64,000 nt of DNA from DAMCZI01 sp032095175 (GTDB taxonomy: Bacteria > Bacillota > Clostridia > Clostridiales > Caloramatoraceae). Made by a program: the position numbers and the translations under genes. Location: NCBI GenBank assembly GCA_032095175.1, contig DAMCZI010000012.1, forward strand, positions 56,536 to 120,535, written 5' to 3'. The number at the start of each line of letters is the position of its first letter. Within the stretch, counting starts at the first letter, position 1. This document shows positions 31,504 to 41,272 of this stretch, one piece after another. The notes beneath the pieces are model-generated. The model was not told where the DNA came from. It saw only the letters and a program-made list of their open reading frames with translations, and made no database searches.

Positions 31504-32748
31504 TCATATTATATTTTTCAAAAATGTTATTGTAAACTCCGTTCCTTCATCAACCTTACTTTTTGTGGCTATCTCTCCTCTATGCCTCTCTATTATAGAT
31601 TTTGCAAGTGAAAGACCTATTCCAACGCTGCTATTTTTAGAACTCTTTGCCTTATAAAATCTTTCAAAAATATAAGGTAAATCCTTTGGGGATATCCCCT
31701 CTCCATTGTCCTTTATTGAAATACTAATCATTAGTGGAGTTTCAGTTATTTGTATTTCTATTTTCCCTCCCTCTTTCGTATGTTCAATACAATTTTTAAT
31801 TATATTTGTAAATGCTTCACAAAGCCATTCCTCATCATGGGGAAGGGTAATTCTTTTTTCTGGTTCCAATATTATTATTTTTTTATTTCCTTCCTTAAAA
31901 AAGGTCTTTAAAATTGAAAGACTTTTTCTTATTGTTTCATCAATATATCCTTTATGAATATTAAGTTCTATTGCCCCAAACTCCATTTTTGCCATCTTAA
32001 GTAGATTAATTATTAACCACTCCATTCTCTCAAGCTGTTCACTACTTTTCTCTAAAAATTCTCCAAGCTTTTCAGGGGTGTTTTTTCTTTTGAGCATTAT
32101 ATCATTTAAAATCATAAGGGAAGTTAGAGGTGTTTTTAGCTGATGAGAAATATCTGAAAGAATATCCTTTAGAAAAAGTTTTTCTTTATCTAAAGCTTCA
32201 ATTGTAAGCTTTAACCTATTAGTCATACTATTAAAATTATGAGCAAATATGGCAAAATACCCTTCATCATTTACCGGTATAATTTGTATGTTGCCATCCA
32301 CAGCCTCCTCTGCCATTTGTGAAAATCTGCCTACTTTTTGAAACATTTTCTTATATCCGCTATATATTAATGATAGAAACCCCATACTGCCTATGAAAAA
32401 AACAACAGCCATGCCTAATTTTATATTTTTAGCTGCTGCAGCTGCATAGGGTACAACAGCTATTGGCAGACTTTCATTATATTGATATTTATCTGTTATT
32501 TGTTTACCTATAGCTATTTCTTTTTCTGTAGCTTTCCTTGAAAATTCTTCCATCACAGTGTTTTCAAGCTGTGGATTTTTATCTACAATCTTACCAATAA
32601 CCGCCATATTATGATCTATTATATTGCTTTTAAAAATATTCAATTGAAACGTTAATATAAAATAAACTGCTGTAAACAGTAACATTTGAAGTATTAAAAA
32701 TCTCCAGGTTATTTCTTTTACTTCTGGATTGATAAAAAAGTCTTTCAT
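31504..32748 (-). CDS. Sensor histidine kinase
   Basis: 414 residues. Transmembrane segments at ~16-36 and ~112-130 flank a ~75-residue extracytoplasmic loop. A HAMP-like linker follows, then DHp box ISHQLKTPLTS (H202), and the ATPase boxes N (FTNIIKNCIEH), G1 (IKDNGEGI), F (YIFERFYKAK) and G2 (GIGLSLAKSI). It overlaps the regulator gene by 4 nt. Downstream of an FtsX-type permease and ATPase, it probably controls that transporter in response to a peptide or envelope stress. Confidence 0.9.
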   Translation of the reverse strand: MKDFFINPEVKEITWRFLILQMLLFTAVYFILTFQLNIFKSNIIDHNMAVIGKIVDKNPQLENTVMEEFSRKATEKEIAIGKQITDKYQYNESLPIAVVPYAAAAAKNIKLGMAVVFFIGSMGFLSLIYSGYKKMFQKVGRFSQMAEEAVDGNIQIIPVNDEGYFAIFAHNFNSMTNRLKLTIEALDKEKLFLKDILSDISHQLKTPLTSLMILNDIMLKRKNTPEKLGEFLEKSSEQLERMEWLIINLLKMAKMEFGAIELNIHKGYIDETIRKSLSILKTFFKEGNKKIIILEPEKRITLPHDEEWLCEAFTNIIKNCIEHTKEGGKIEIQITETPLMISISIKDNGEGISPKDLPYIFERFYKAKSSKNSSVGIGLSLAKSIIERHRGEIATKSKVDEGTEFTITFLKNII

Positions 32749-33458
32749 TTTTTCACCTCTTTATGCAAAACATAAACATTGAACTTATAGCCTATTCCCC
32801 TAACTGTCATGATATAATTAGGGGCTGCAGCATCATCTTCTATTTTTTCTCTAAGCCTTCTAATATGAACTGAGAGTGTATTATCATCTATATAATCCCC
32901 AGAATAATCCCATATTTTTTCTAATATTTGATTTCTGCTCATAACTCTGTTTGGATTTGATGCTAGTATTGATATGAGTTTAAACTCTATCGGAGTTAAA
33001 AAAATCTCTTCTCCATCCTTATAAACCTTATTTGCTAGTAAATCTATTTTTATTTTTTCAAGATTTATTAAGGTATTCCTATTATTGCTTTCTTTTAGTC
33101 TATTTCTTCTTATTACAGCATTTATCCTTGATATAAGCTCTTTTACTCTAAAGGGCTTTGTAACATAGTCATCTCCACCGATATCAAGTCCTAAAACTAC
33201 ATTAACCTCATCATCACAGGCTGTTAAAAATATAATCGGTACCTGGCTTTCTGCCCTTATCCTCTTGCAGAGCTCATATCCCGTTCCATCGGGAAGTGTT
33301 ACATCCAAAAGTATCAAATGAAAGTTATCGTTTTTAAATGTTGTATAAGCATCCTTTATATTATCAACAATCTTAACATCCATTCCTTCATCCTCAAGTG
33401 AATATTCCAAACCCATTGCAAGTGTTGAATCATCCTCCACTAACAGTATCTTATTCAT
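32745..33458 (-). CDS. OmpR/PhoB-family response regulator
   Basis: 237 residues. The receiver has acidic ED at 8-10 (LLVEDDSTL), phospho-acceptor D52 (LILLDVTLPDG) and K in DDYVTKPF. The winged-helix effector has LTPIEFKLISILASNP, DNTLSVHIRRLREKIE and MTVRGIGYKF. Paired with the kinase at 31504-32748. Targets probably include the transporter operon 300 nt upstream. Confidence 0.93.
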   Translation of the reverse strand: MNKILLVEDDSTLAMGLEYSLEDEGMDVKIVDNIKDAYTTFKNDNFHLILLDVTLPDGTGYELCKRIRAESQVPIIFLTACDDEVNVVLGLDIGGDDYVTKPFRVKELISRINAVIRRNRLKESNNRNTLINLEKIKIDLLANKVYKDGEEIFLTPIEFKLISILASNPNRVMSRNQILEKIWDYSGDYIDDNTLSVHIRRLREKIEDDAAAPNYIMTVRGIGYKFNVYVLHKEVKK

Positions 33459-33764
33459 CCTGCTTCCTCCTAACCATAGGATAAGTATATAAAATCATAA
33501 TAATCCATATCAGCTCTATTTATCAATCTGTATGTTTCACATAAATGCTTCTATATTCTTTAATTCTATAAATTTACTCCAAATTACATTACTTAATGTA
33601 CAATCATAGATGATATAAATACATTCCATTAAAACACTATAACCTTTATTAAAAATTATAAATAGCAAGTGACAAGTTGTTTAGGATTTTCAGCCTTTTA
33701 GAAAATCCACATTTAACTTGTCACTTTACTTTGTTTCACTCACTCTATAGATTGTGCTTTAATC
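33459..33764. other. Spacer with hairpin and repeat fragment
   Basis: No gene. TATGTTTCACATAAATGCTTC at about 33530-33550 is the reverse end of the dispersed 52-bp repeat. At 33668-33724 AAGTGACAAGTT pairs with AACTTGTCACTT, enclosing a second stem (GGATTTTC / GAAAATCC); this may terminate the permease transcript. Confidence 0.5.
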
Positions 33765-36269
33765 CTATTCTTCCATTCTTATATCATCAGTTACATTACC
33801 TTCCTTTATTCTTTTAAGAGGAAGTATAACTGAAATTAAACCTATTAAAACCGCTGCTGCTAGTGAAATTAATATACTTACCCAAGGAATTCTCCATTCA
33901 AAGCCCTCTAGTCTGTTTAACAACCTTAGAACTGCATAGGAAATTGGCAGGCTTATTAATAAACCATAGCTTGCTCCAACTACGCCATAAAGGACACCCT
34001 CTAAAACAACCATCTTGTTTATTTGGTTCATTCCCATACCTATAGCCTTTAGTGTTGCGAACTCCTTTTTTCTTAATATAAGATTAGCACTAATTGTATT
34101 TACTATATTAAGACTGCCTATAAGAGCTATTACCCCAATAAAACCATAAAAAAATATAGAAATCTTAAGTTTTTCCTCTTTTATTCTATTTACTCTATCC
34201 TCTATATCAACAACATCAATTCCAAAAGCCTTATCATAAATATTTTTTATGGTTTTACTTATATTTGTTCTATTTGCATTAGGCTTTAGCTTTACATCAA
34301 AGTACATAAGCTCTGATGCTTGCATATGATTATTACCCTCTTTATTGATAATTCTATCCATAACTGTCTTTGATGTAATAACTCTCATTTCTTCATATGA
34401 ATACTCATCTCCAAAGGGAGCTCTTTCTAATATTCCAACAACCTTCATGCTAAAAGTTTTTTGTGGGAAATCATTGCTTTCAAAATCTGACCTCATTCCT
34501 AGAAGTATTGTATCACCAATTTTTATATCTGCAATATCCATTTTATAGTTCTTTTTTTTAGCTTCACTATACTTATTTGTTTTAAGTACAATTATTACTC
34601 CATTTTCCCTATTCATTTTATTTTCATCAGCACTGCCATTTATCACATACTTTTTTGAAGCTTGTAATTTTTCTTGATCATATATTTCTATATTAGAAAG
34701 CATTTTATTATAGTTCTTAATACCATTATTTATTTTCTGTTCATTAAACAGCTTACTATAGTTTTTGTTCATTTTTTCTGATGGTATAAAAAGTGGATAT
34801 TTAAAAGATGAATAAGATTTATATACCTTATCTACTCCCTCTATTTTTTTAATTTTTTCATATTCCTTATTCATATCTACTTTTCTAGAGTTATCATTAT
34901 AATATGATTTTACTATTTTATAGTCTATACCTAATTCTTCATTACCTTTATCATGGATACTATAGATCATATTAATAGTGCTGCTGAAGCCTATATAAAG
35001 TATTATGCTTATTGCAATTGAAAATGTTGTTATTCTAAACCTTTTTCTATTTCTCCTTATATTTTTATTTGCCATGGTGGCTTCTATATTGAAGTGTTTG
35101 TCAATAAAACCCTTTTTGTTTCTTATTTTTTCTTTTATTATGCTTCCCCTGTTATAGATAGCATCAAGTGGCGAAGCCTTTGAACCGAGCCTAGCAGGTA
35201 CATATGCAGAAAAGCAAACTGATAGAATACCTAGCAAAACGCTTATAAATATGACAAGTGGTGATATTATAATCTCCATGTTTATGGTCATAATTGATGC
35301 CACTAATAAAAACAAGCCCTTTAATCCAGCAGTTCCTAATAAAATACCTATAGGAATTGCAATTATACTTAAAATTGTTGCTTCCTTAAGCACAATCTTT
35401 TTAATCTGGGTTGATGTTGCTCCTATGGATCTTAAAATTCCAAACTGTTTTATTCTTTCTAAAACAGATATGTGAAAGGAATTATATATAACTGCAGTTG
35501 TAGAAGCAATAACTAACAATATTAATATCCCAGCTAAAATAGTGTATGTGAAATCACCCTTTGAATATGGATTTTGACCCATATACATTAAAAGCAATTC
35601 ATTAAAACTAAAGCCTTTAGGCGAAAGCTTTTTAAATTCTTCTATATTATTTTTAATCGAAACTCCATCCTTTAGCTTAAAAAATACATCAACCTCCTTA
35701 TTTGGAGGTATTTCATCTAAAAGAGCTATTGCAGTTCCAGTATTGATATATTGGGTAATCAAATCATTTTCCATAATACCTACAATTTTATATTCTATTG
35801 CACTTTCACCTATGCTAAGCCTTATTTTATCATTCAATTTAAGATTCTCTTTAATACTTGGCATTATCCAATCTTCTACAATTATTTCCCCACTTTTTTC
35901 AGGTAATCTTCCTTTTTTCAGGTTAACAGGCATGCTTTTTAGAGCATTAATATCATATTTATCCAATGTTAATAATAAATCATCTGAAATATTTATTGGT
36001 TTTTCTGATTTTTGTATTATGGATATGTTTTCAACCTTCACATTGCTTTTAATTATATTTATAAGTTTATTGTCTGCACCTGTATAACTAAAATAATAAT
36101 CTCCTCTACTCTCCTTTGCTTCTTTTATCTCCATTTCCTTCATGCTATATGCCATTGTACCTATTGAACATATTAATGCTACAGAGAGTATTATACCTAT
36201 TATGTTTAAAATGGATCTTTTCTTTTGCTTTTTTAAATATTTACCTGTTATACTGCTATAGCTTTTCAT
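33765..36269 (-). CDS. FtsX-type ABC transporter permease, large (834 aa)
   Basis: 834 residues with ~10 transmembrane segments: one at ~20-42, three at ~245-365 (first FtsX unit, with FGILRSIGATSTQIKKIVL), one at ~415-430, and the last group at ~700-820 (second FtsX unit: KEFATLKAIGMGMNQINKMV). Two large extracytoplasmic domains lie at ~45-235 and ~440-690. This is the layout of BceB/MacB-like and YtrF-type permeases for antimicrobial peptides or lipoprotein release. Overlaps the ATPase gene by 4 nt. Confidence 0.9.
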   Translation of the reverse strand: MKSYSSITGKYLKKQKKRSILNIIGIILSVALICSIGTMAYSMKEMEIKEAKESRGDYYFSYTGADNKLINIIKSNVKVENISIIQKSEKPINISDDLLLTLDKYDINALKSMPVNLKKGRLPEKSGEIIVEDWIMPSIKENLKLNDKIRLSIGESAIEYKIVGIMENDLITQYINTGTAIALLDEIPPNKEVDVFFKLKDGVSIKNNIEEFKKLSPKGFSFNELLLMYMGQNPYSKGDFTYTILAGILILLVIASTTAVIYNSFHISVLERIKQFGILRSIGATSTQIKKIVLKEATILSIIAIPIGILLGTAGLKGLFLLVASIMTINMEIIISPLVIFISVLLGILSVCFSAYVPARLGSKASPLDAIYNRGSIIKEKIRNKKGFIDKHFNIEATMANKNIRRNRKRFRITTFSIAISIILYIGFSSTINMIYSIHDKGNEELGIDYKIVKSYYNDNSRKVDMNKEYEKIKKIEGVDKVYKSYSSFKYPLFIPSEKMNKNYSKLFNEQKINNGIKNYNKMLSNIEIYDQEKLQASKKYVINGSADENKMNRENGVIIVLKTNKYSEAKKKNYKMDIADIKIGDTILLGMRSDFESNDFPQKTFSMKVVGILERAPFGDEYSYEEMRVITSKTVMDRIINKEGNNHMQASELMYFDVKLKPNANRTNISKTIKNIYDKAFGIDVVDIEDRVNRIKEEKLKISIFFYGFIGVIALIGSLNIVNTISANLILRKKEFATLKAIGMGMNQINKMVVLEGVLYGVVGASYGLLISLPISYAVLRLLNRLEGFEWRIPWVSILISLAAAVLIGLISVILPLKRIKEGNVTDDIRMEE

Positions 36270-36958
36270 GCTCTCACCACCTCATCACTTGCAACCATAC
36301 CATCCTTTAGTGTAATTATTCTATCAGCCTGAGATGCTATATTTAAGTCATGGGTAATTAAAAGCAATGTTTGATGATATTTTTTAACAGAGAATTTTAA
36401 CAATTCCATTACTTCCTTTGTATTTTCACTATCAAGATTTCCAGTAGGCTCATCTGCAAATATTATAGATGGCTTTGTTGCAAGGGCTCTTCCAATGGAC
36501 ACCCTCTGTTGCTGTCCTCCTGAAAGCTCTGATGGAAGATGGCTTTTTCTATTCTTTAAGCCTAAAATATCTATGATTTCTTTAATATGATTTTTATCAG
36601 GTTTCTTATAATCCAATAATACTGGAAGCTCTATGTTTTCCTCAACATTTAAAACCGGAATCAGGTTATAAAATTGAAATATAAAGCCGACATTTCTTCT
36701 TCTAAATATTGCAAGCTCATTTTCACTTATAGAATATAGCTCTGTTCCGCCAATTATCACCTTTCCAGATGATGGTCTATCAAGTCCTCCTAATAGATGA
36801 AGCAAAGTACTTTTTCCAGAACCACTAGCACCAACCACCGCAACAAATTCTCCCTCTTCAATAGATAGGTTTATATTTTTTAAGGCATCCACCCTTACAT
36901 TATCCGACCCATATGACTTGCAAAGATTTTCAGTTCTTATAATCTCCATACTTTTCAC
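36266..36958 (-). CDS. ABC transporter ATP-binding protein (LolD/MacB type)
   Basis: 230 residues. Walker A GASGSGKST, Q-loop FIFQFYNLIPVL, signature LSGGQQQRVSIGRAL, Walker B IIFADEPTGNLD, H-loop LLITHD. The NLIPVLNVEENIELP stretch is characteristic of the MacB/BceA subfamily. It powers the permease encoded just downstream. First gene of the four-gene cluster ending with the two-component genes. Confidence 0.93.
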   Translation of the reverse strand: MKSMEIIRTENLCKSYGSDNVRVDALKNINLSIEEGEFVAVVGASGSGKSTLLHLLGGLDRPSSGKVIIGGTELYSISENELAIFRRRNVGFIFQFYNLIPVLNVEENIELPVLLDYKKPDKNHIKEIIDILGLKNRKSHLPSELSGGQQQRVSIGRALATKPSIIFADEPTGNLDSENTKEVMELLKFSVKKYHQTLLLITHDLNIASQADRIITLKDGMVASDEVVRA

Positions 36959-37045
36959 TCCTTTGTTAATACTTATATTTTAATAATAATGCATGAAGAT
37001 TAAAACCAGATGACGTTGATCCTTAAGATTTCGTAAGGTTGCTAT

Positions 37046-37097
37046 AAAAATGCCCTTTGTAGCACTTTAATTTTCAAATACTACAAAGGGCATTTTA
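37046..37097 (-). terminator. Terminator after winged-helix paralogue A
   Basis: AAATGCCCTTTGTAG (37048-37062) pairs with CTACAAAGGGCATTT (37081-37095); on the - strand ATTTTTAT follows. Confidence 0.75.
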
Positions 37098-37149
37098 TTT
37101 ATCTTTGCTTCTTTTTATATTTACTACAGTAACAGCTGTTTAATGAAAT

Positions 37150-38349
37150 CTATTCCATGTATATGCACTTAAAATATCGTCCTTCTCCTTTTTTATATTC
37201 TGGCTCTGCATAAAAACCTGCTTTGACCAAATACTCATTTGTTGCACCAAACATAAAATGCCACAGTTCATTTGCTATATCCCTAGATTCTACCATGTGC
37301 TTGATAGATGTTAAGTCTGGGACATTTCTATCAAGATTTTCGATTGTTTCCTTTACGATTTCATATATGTTTAACGTTACCAAATCTGAAATTTCATCTA
37401 TTATCACTTTATCATCCAGGCTAAATACAGGAACAATACATTTAATATCTGAGTATTCATCCTTAAAATCAAAATATCCTAATTCTTTAAGGAAAACTGC
37501 TACATCCTTTTCTTCTTCTTTCAGGTTATTATAACAAGTTCGCTCCCCTAATATCTTTAATAACATTTCTCCACATTTTTTTGCAATTACTTTATTATTA
37601 TATGCATTTAATTTAATATAAATCCTATTTAAATCTTCATGCTCAGTTGCCTTTTCAAGATTACTCTGAACACTTCTAAAAAAGCTCATCACATCCTTTC
37701 TATCGCCATCTGCATCACCAAAGCTGCAAAATCCTATATTTCCAGTGTAAAATATATTGCAACTGCACAATAGCTTTAAGCTGTATTCAAATGATTTATC
37801 GCTTTCTTCATAACCTATTATCAAATAATCTCTTCCACCTGGTTGAAGTTTTGAGGTAGTTATAACACCCTTATCGGTAAAATAATCTATAGCTCCCTCA
37901 TCAAACGTGCTACAGCCTATTGTATGATATCTAAGCACTTTAATATCGCAGCTTCTATAGCATGACAGTTTAGATAACTTTGCATCTATTTCATCCTTTA
38001 AAGAAATAATTTTATCTCCTAATAGCTTTCCTATCTTTATATTAAAGTCTCCAAGCAACTCGAAATCTTTTTCAATAAAAGCGGGGAAGTTAATTTTATA
38101 CTTATTCTCCCTAACTGATATTGCATTTATTTTTAGCAAAGAATTCAGTGCATCCTTACATGCCTTAGTATCAATATCAAGCTTATTCTCAATATCCTCC
38201 TGTGCTAGTGAATATGGAGAATTATCTGCAAGCAAATATAGGATTTCCGGTACTCCATATCTGCTTCTTACATACCTTGGATTGTACTCGTCATATTCGC
38301 CTACATTTGTATCATATAGATACAAGTCTAATCTTTTGCTATCCAACAT
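37150..38349 (-). CDS. Winged-helix-like protein of unknown function, paralogue A
   Basis: 399 residues, cytoplasmic. Residues ~30-95 look like a winged helix (PEILYLLADNSPYSLAQEDIENKL, ACKDALNSLLKINAISVREN). The remainder is a large domain with many Cys (SKLSCYRSCDIKVLRYHTIGCS; LLCSCNIF) and a conserved end ELWHFMFGATNEYLVKAGFY. It is ~80% identical to paralogue B (39776-40972). The two flank a MerR-methyltransferase fusion, so a joint regulatory or sensing function is possible. No known family recognised. RBS AAGGGGTGGG. Confidence 0.75.
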   Translation of the reverse strand: MLDSKRLDLYLYDTNVGEYDEYNPRYVRSRYGVPEILYLLADNSPYSLAQEDIENKLDIDTKACKDALNSLLKINAISVRENKYKINFPAFIEKDFELLGDFNIKIGKLLGDKIISLKDEIDAKLSKLSCYRSCDIKVLRYHTIGCSTFDEGAIDYFTDKGVITTSKLQPGGRDYLIIGYEESDKSFEYSLKLLCSCNIFYTGNIGFCSFGDADGDRKDVMSFFRSVQSNLEKATEHEDLNRIYIKLNAYNNKVIAKKCGEMLLKILGERTCYNNLKEEEKDVAVFLKELGYFDFKDEYSDIKCIVPVFSLDDKVIIDEISDLVTLNIYEIVKETIENLDRNVPDLTSIKHMVESRDIANELWHFMFGATNEYLVKAGFYAEPEYKKGEGRYFKCIYME

Positions 38350-38431
38350 AGTTATTACCCACCCCTTCTAATTCAATTGACCCTTGAACCCATTTTTACC
38401 ATTTTATCACAACAGTCACATTAATACATAT

Positions 38432-39502
38432 CTACTTTTTATAAGCATAATATAACCTTTGCTCAAAATCATTTATAATTATCTTATCATACTTATAAAT
38501 TGAAAATTGATGTTCTATGATTTTCTTAAACTGCTCACTTACAATATTGTTAAAGATAACTCCTGTGTTTTCAATATAAAGATTAGCTGCTACCTTTTTA
38601 AATTCTCCTGAGTTTATAATAATATTTTCATCTTCTATATACGGATTAAGCTTTACTAACAGTTTCCCATTATCCTTTAATATCCTATGGCACTGTTCCA
38701 ACAATAACAGCATATCTGCTGGCATAATGTTGTCCAATATATTAAATAGAATTATCCCATCTGCACTACCACTGCTCATGTTTTTAATGCAATCAATTCC
38801 CCCACATATAAATTCGACTCTATCAACATACTCATTATTAGCTGCTGTTTTAAGGCATAGATTTATTCCTTCCTGTGATAAATCTATCCCTATCCCCCTA
38901 CTTACCCCATTACTTAAACATTTAAAAATCGTCTTGCCATTTCCACATCCAAAGTCCATTATAAGCTTAGAATTTTCATTAACCCACTTCAATCCATCTT
39001 CAATTTTTTCTGGTAGCGCCCTTTTTTCATCAGAAGGTTTCAATCCTTTAAAGACTCCATCCCAATAGCTTTCTGTTTCTTCATAATTCAACATTTCTTC
39101 AATATCCTCTGCAAAAGGAAATCCATATTTCAAAAGCTTATTGGATTTTTCTATTATCCTTTTCATCTGTTTCATAGTTTTTAATATCAGATCATATTGT
39201 TGTCCCAACTCACTGTACTTATCCTCAACAATTTTTAAAAACTCCTTAACCCTCGCCCTTCCTTCATAATCAAGGCTCTTATCCTCCTCAAATTTCTCAT
39301 CCAACTCCATCATGTTTTTAATATCCTGTATAGAAAAATTTAGTGTTTTAAGCCTCTTAATAATCACCGCTTCCTGCAGATCTTCCTCACTATAATTTCT
39401 TATTCCATTAATCCTTTCAGGTACTAGCAATCTAATCTTATCGTAATATCTCAATGTATCCACACTAAACCCCGAATTTCTTGAAAACTCCTCTATTTTC
39501 AT
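38432..39502 (-). CDS. MerR-family regulator fused to a SAM methyltransferase domain
   Basis: ATG 39502 (MKIEEFSRNSGFS) is chosen over GTG 39511, with AGGGGTGAG 8 nt before it. About 356 residues. MerR HTH ~1-70: SVDTLRYYDKIRLLVPERI, GIRNYSEEDLQEAVIIKRL; coiled-coil ~75-135. A class I methyltransferase domain starts near 170 with motif I LIMDFGCGNGKTI and GIDLSQEGINLCLK, and includes FNILDNIMPADMLLLLEQCH. The promoter has a MerR-type 19-bp spacer and palindrome, so it should regulate itself. Such fusions are known in Firmicutes; the ligand or substrate is unknown. Confidence 0.88.
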   Translation of the reverse strand: MKIEEFSRNSGFSVDTLRYYDKIRLLVPERINGIRNYSEEDLQEAVIIKRLKTLNFSIQDIKNMMELDEKFEEDKSLDYEGRARVKEFLKIVEDKYSELGQQYDLILKTMKQMKRIIEKSNKLLKYGFPFAEDIEEMLNYEETESYWDGVFKGLKPSDEKRALPEKIEDGLKWVNENSKLIMDFGCGNGKTIFKCLSNGVSRGIGIDLSQEGINLCLKTAANNEYVDRVEFICGGIDCIKNMSSGSADGIILFNILDNIMPADMLLLLEQCHRILKDNGKLLVKLNPYIEDENIIINSGEFKKVAANLYIENTGVIFNNIVSEQFKKIIEHQFSIYKYDKIIINDFEQRLYYAYKK

Positions 39503-39534
39503 AATACTCACCCCTAGCTATATCCTATATGAAT

Positions 39535-39565
39535 ATAATAAAACCTGGAGTTAACTCCAGGTCAA
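39535..39565 (-). promoter_or_regulatory. MerR-type autoregulated promoter with palindromic operator
   Basis: On the - strand TTGACC (39565-39560), a 19-nt spacer and TATTAT (39540-39535). A perfect 20-bp palindrome, ACCTGGAGTTAACTCCAGGT (39543-39562), fills the spacer. The overlong spacer is the hallmark of promoters untwisted by MerR activators. Confidence 0.88.
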
Positions 39566-39775
39566 GTAAAAAATATGCAATCACTATAAAGAACTAACGA
39601 AAATTTATAAGCCTTGCAGCCTATCATTTCTAGTTTTATGGCATCGAGATATTTTGCTATCTCGACTATTTTTATTTATAAGTTCCATTTTTGACCCTGA
39701 TACATTCTTCCAAGCTTCATCTATAATACTTATCTTCTTTGTTAATAATCCTATTTACTCTTATTTTCTTTGTAT

Positions 39776-40972
39776 CTATTCAATGCATATGCACTTAAAA
39801 TATCGTCCTTCTCCTTTTTTATATTCTGGCTCTGCATAAAAACCTGCCTTTACTAGATACTCGTTTGTTGCACCAAACATAAGATGCCATAGTTCATTTG
39901 CAATGTCCCTGATTTCTACTCCATGCTTGATTGATGTTAAACCTGGGATAGTTCTACCAAGGGTTTCAAATGCTTGTTTTACAATTTCATATATATTCAA
40001 TGTTATCAAATCTGAAATCTCATCTATTATCATTTTGTCATCTAGACTAAACACTGGAACTACGCATTTAATTTCTGAATACTCGTCCTTAAAATCAAAA
40101 TATCCCAATTCCTTCAGAAAAACTGCTACATCCTTCTCTTCTTCTTTCAGGTTATTATAACAAATTTGTTCCTTTAATACTTTTAATAACAACTCTCCAC
40201 ATTTTTTCACAATCACTTCATTATTGTGTGCATTTAGCTTAATATATGCCATATTTAAATCTTTATGTTCTGTCGCCTTTTCTAGATTATCCTGGATTCT
40301 TCTAAAAAATCTCATCATATCCTTTCTCTCTCCATCTCCATCACCAAAGCTGCGAAATCCTATATTTCCAGTACGCCATATATTACAGTTGCACAATAGT
40401 TTATCACTATAATCATGCATTTTTTCATTTTCTTCATTACCTATAATTATATAATCCCTATTGCCTGGCTGAAGCTTTGAAGTAGCTATAACCCCTTTTT
40501 CAGTAAAATAGTCCATAGCTCCCCCATCCAGGGTGCTGCAGCCTATTGTATGATATCTAAGCACCTTAACATCACAGCTTCTATAGCATGATAGTTTAGA
40601 TATTTTATGGTCTATTTCATCCTTTAAAGATATAATTTTTTCTCCTAACAGCTTTCCTATTTTAATATTAAAATCTCCAAGCAATTCTATATCCTTCTCT
40701 ATAAATGCAGGAAAGTTAATCTTGTATTTATTCTCCCTAATTGATATTGCATTTATTTTTATCAAAGAATTCAGTGCGTTCTTACATTCTTCATTATCAA
40801 TATCAAGCTTATTTATAATATCCCCACATGATAATGAATATGGATCATTTTCTGCAAGTATATACAGGATTTCCGGTACACCATGTTTGTTTCTTACATA
40901 CCTTGGATTGTATTCATCATACTCGCCTACATTTGTATCATAAAAACTTAAACTTAATCTTTTATTTATCAT
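39776..40972 (-). CDS. Winged-helix-like protein of unknown function, paralogue B
   Basis: ATG 40972 (MINKRLSLSFYDTNVGEY) aligns with the start of paralogue A and has GGGTGGGG before it; the frame extends to a GTG at 40984. 398 residues, same layout as paralogue A: winged-helix region ~30-95, Cys-rich middle (SKLSCYRSCDVKVLRYHTIGC; LLCNCNIW) and the end ELWHLMFGATNEYLVKAGFY. Both copies keep their frames, so both are probably functional. Confidence 0.75.
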   Translation of the reverse strand: MINKRLSLSFYDTNVGEYDEYNPRYVRNKHGVPEILYILAENDPYSLSCGDIINKLDIDNEECKNALNSLIKINAISIRENKYKINFPAFIEKDIELLGDFNIKIGKLLGEKIISLKDEIDHKISKLSCYRSCDVKVLRYHTIGCSTLDGGAMDYFTEKGVIATSKLQPGNRDYIIIGNEENEKMHDYSDKLLCNCNIWRTGNIGFRSFGDGDGERKDMMRFFRRIQDNLEKATEHKDLNMAYIKLNAHNNEVIVKKCGELLLKVLKEQICYNNLKEEEKDVAVFLKELGYFDFKDEYSEIKCVVPVFSLDDKMIIDEISDLITLNIYEIVKQAFETLGRTIPGLTSIKHGVEIRDIANELWHLMFGATNEYLVKAGFYAEPEYKKGEGRYFKCICIE

Positions 40973-41272
40973 AAACATCCCCACCCTTTTTAATCAGTTG
41001 ACACTTAGGCCTTTTTTTAAATGCCCCATTTTTACCATCTTATCATAAAAATCCTATAAGTGCTTATCTACTTTTTGAAAGCATAGATTTATTCCTTCCT
41101 GTGATAAATCTATCTCTATACCCCAATTCACCCCTTGAATCTATAATGGAGTACTTCTCTATGCAAATATTGTAAATATTGTTTAAGTGTGTTATGTTCA
41201 AGATAGAACATACTTGCTTTGTTCAGTATTTATATATAGTTATAGCTTACTTTATATTAGGGTGGTGGGTAT
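40973..41272. other. Spacer before the 153-aa gene
   Basis: The left half repeats the region upstream of paralogue A (CCATTTTTACCAT.TTATCA) and includes a methyltransferase gene fragment (about 41060-41140). GGTGGTGGG near 41262-41270 is the ribosome site of the next gene. Confidence 0.6.
41060..41140 (-). pseudogene. Fragment of a second MerR-methyltransferase gene
   Basis: The stretch CATAGATTTATTCCTTCCTG and TGATAAATCTATC matches the GIDLSQEGINLCL coding segment of the fusion gene (about 38860-38930), joined directly to sequence like that gene's 3' end (CTACTTTTT.AAGCATA). This is what remains of a duplicated gene after internal deletion. Confidence 0.7.
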
